Of a stretch of DNA of 64,000 nt, positions 63,836-64,000 are shown in pieces; the stretch's first letter is position 1; the number at the start of each line of letters is the position of its first letter. This DNA is from Dastarcus helophoroides (taxonomy: Eukaryota > Arthropoda > Insecta > Coleoptera > Bothrideridae), in the NCBI GenBank assembly GCA_028583605.1, contig CM053334.1, forward strand, positions 18,648,523-18,712,522, given 5' to 3'. A program made the translations under genes and the position numbers. The notes below the pieces were generated by a model that did not search any database, was not told the origin of the DNA, and saw only the letters and a list, made by a program, of their open reading frames with translations.

Positions 63836-64000
63836 AGCAGTCTACTAACCCCGGGTTTTTGTATGGTTTCCCCGGGGCTCGGTCAAATGACTAGTAGGCA
63901 AAAGAAAAACGAGGCGATCCATACGCGTGAAGAGGATCTTTTCAGTGAATGGCACAAAAAGGGCGCAGATATTTAAAGTCTGCAGAAAAAAGAGAAGCAG

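Overview
This is a eukaryotic, almost certainly insect, genomic window. Compact introns interrupt conserved animal chromatin genes, no prokaryotic gene organisation is present, and the mobile elements (jockey/CR1-like non-LTR elements, a hAT-type insertion, a pogo-like MITE) are insect-typical. I cannot name the order from sequence alone. Non-coding DNA is unusually full of short-period AT-rich repeats built around TCGA words (TCGAAATTT, ATCGATTT).

Layout. (1) 979-13203, minus strand: the 5' part of a BICRA/GLTSCR1 homologue, a subunit of the non-canonical BAF (GBAF) remodelling complex. Six exons are visible, ending in the conserved GLTSCR1 domain; the 3' end lies beyond the left edge. Two of its introns are filled by arrays, a (CTGACTAA)-type minisatellite at 3725-6710 and an ATCGAT-rich array at 8860-12620. 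(2) 16626-17501, minus strand: a complete three-exon asf1 histone H3-H4 chaperone gene. (3) 21264-52430, plus strand: a giant gene that I do not recognise, about 7,200 codons if its frame breaks are repaired, made of at least 16 different in-frame amino-acid repeat arrays. Unique ends carry a PP1-docking RVSF motif, an AT-hook-like GRPK segment and basic stretches. Every splice junction I can propose is phase 1. It ends in a polyadenylation signal at 52866. (4) 53181-61327: a hAT-type insertion with 11-bp terminal inverted repeats and a perfect 8-bp target duplication, carrying a nested, 5'-truncated jockey/CR1-like retrotransposon on the minus strand. (5) 61634-61752: a probable last exon of an unrecognised minus-strand gene, then a pogo-like MITE and a decayed jockey-type ORF1 running to the right edge.

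How the parts relate: BICRA (nucleosome remodelling), ASF1 (histone deposition) and the giant, probably nuclear, repeat protein lie next to one another, but nothing in the sequence shows co-regulation. Many single-base frame breaks occur in both the giant gene and the BICRA homologue, and nearly all are net one-base insertions. This points to residual assembly errors rather than gene death, and the gene models here should be read with that in mind.
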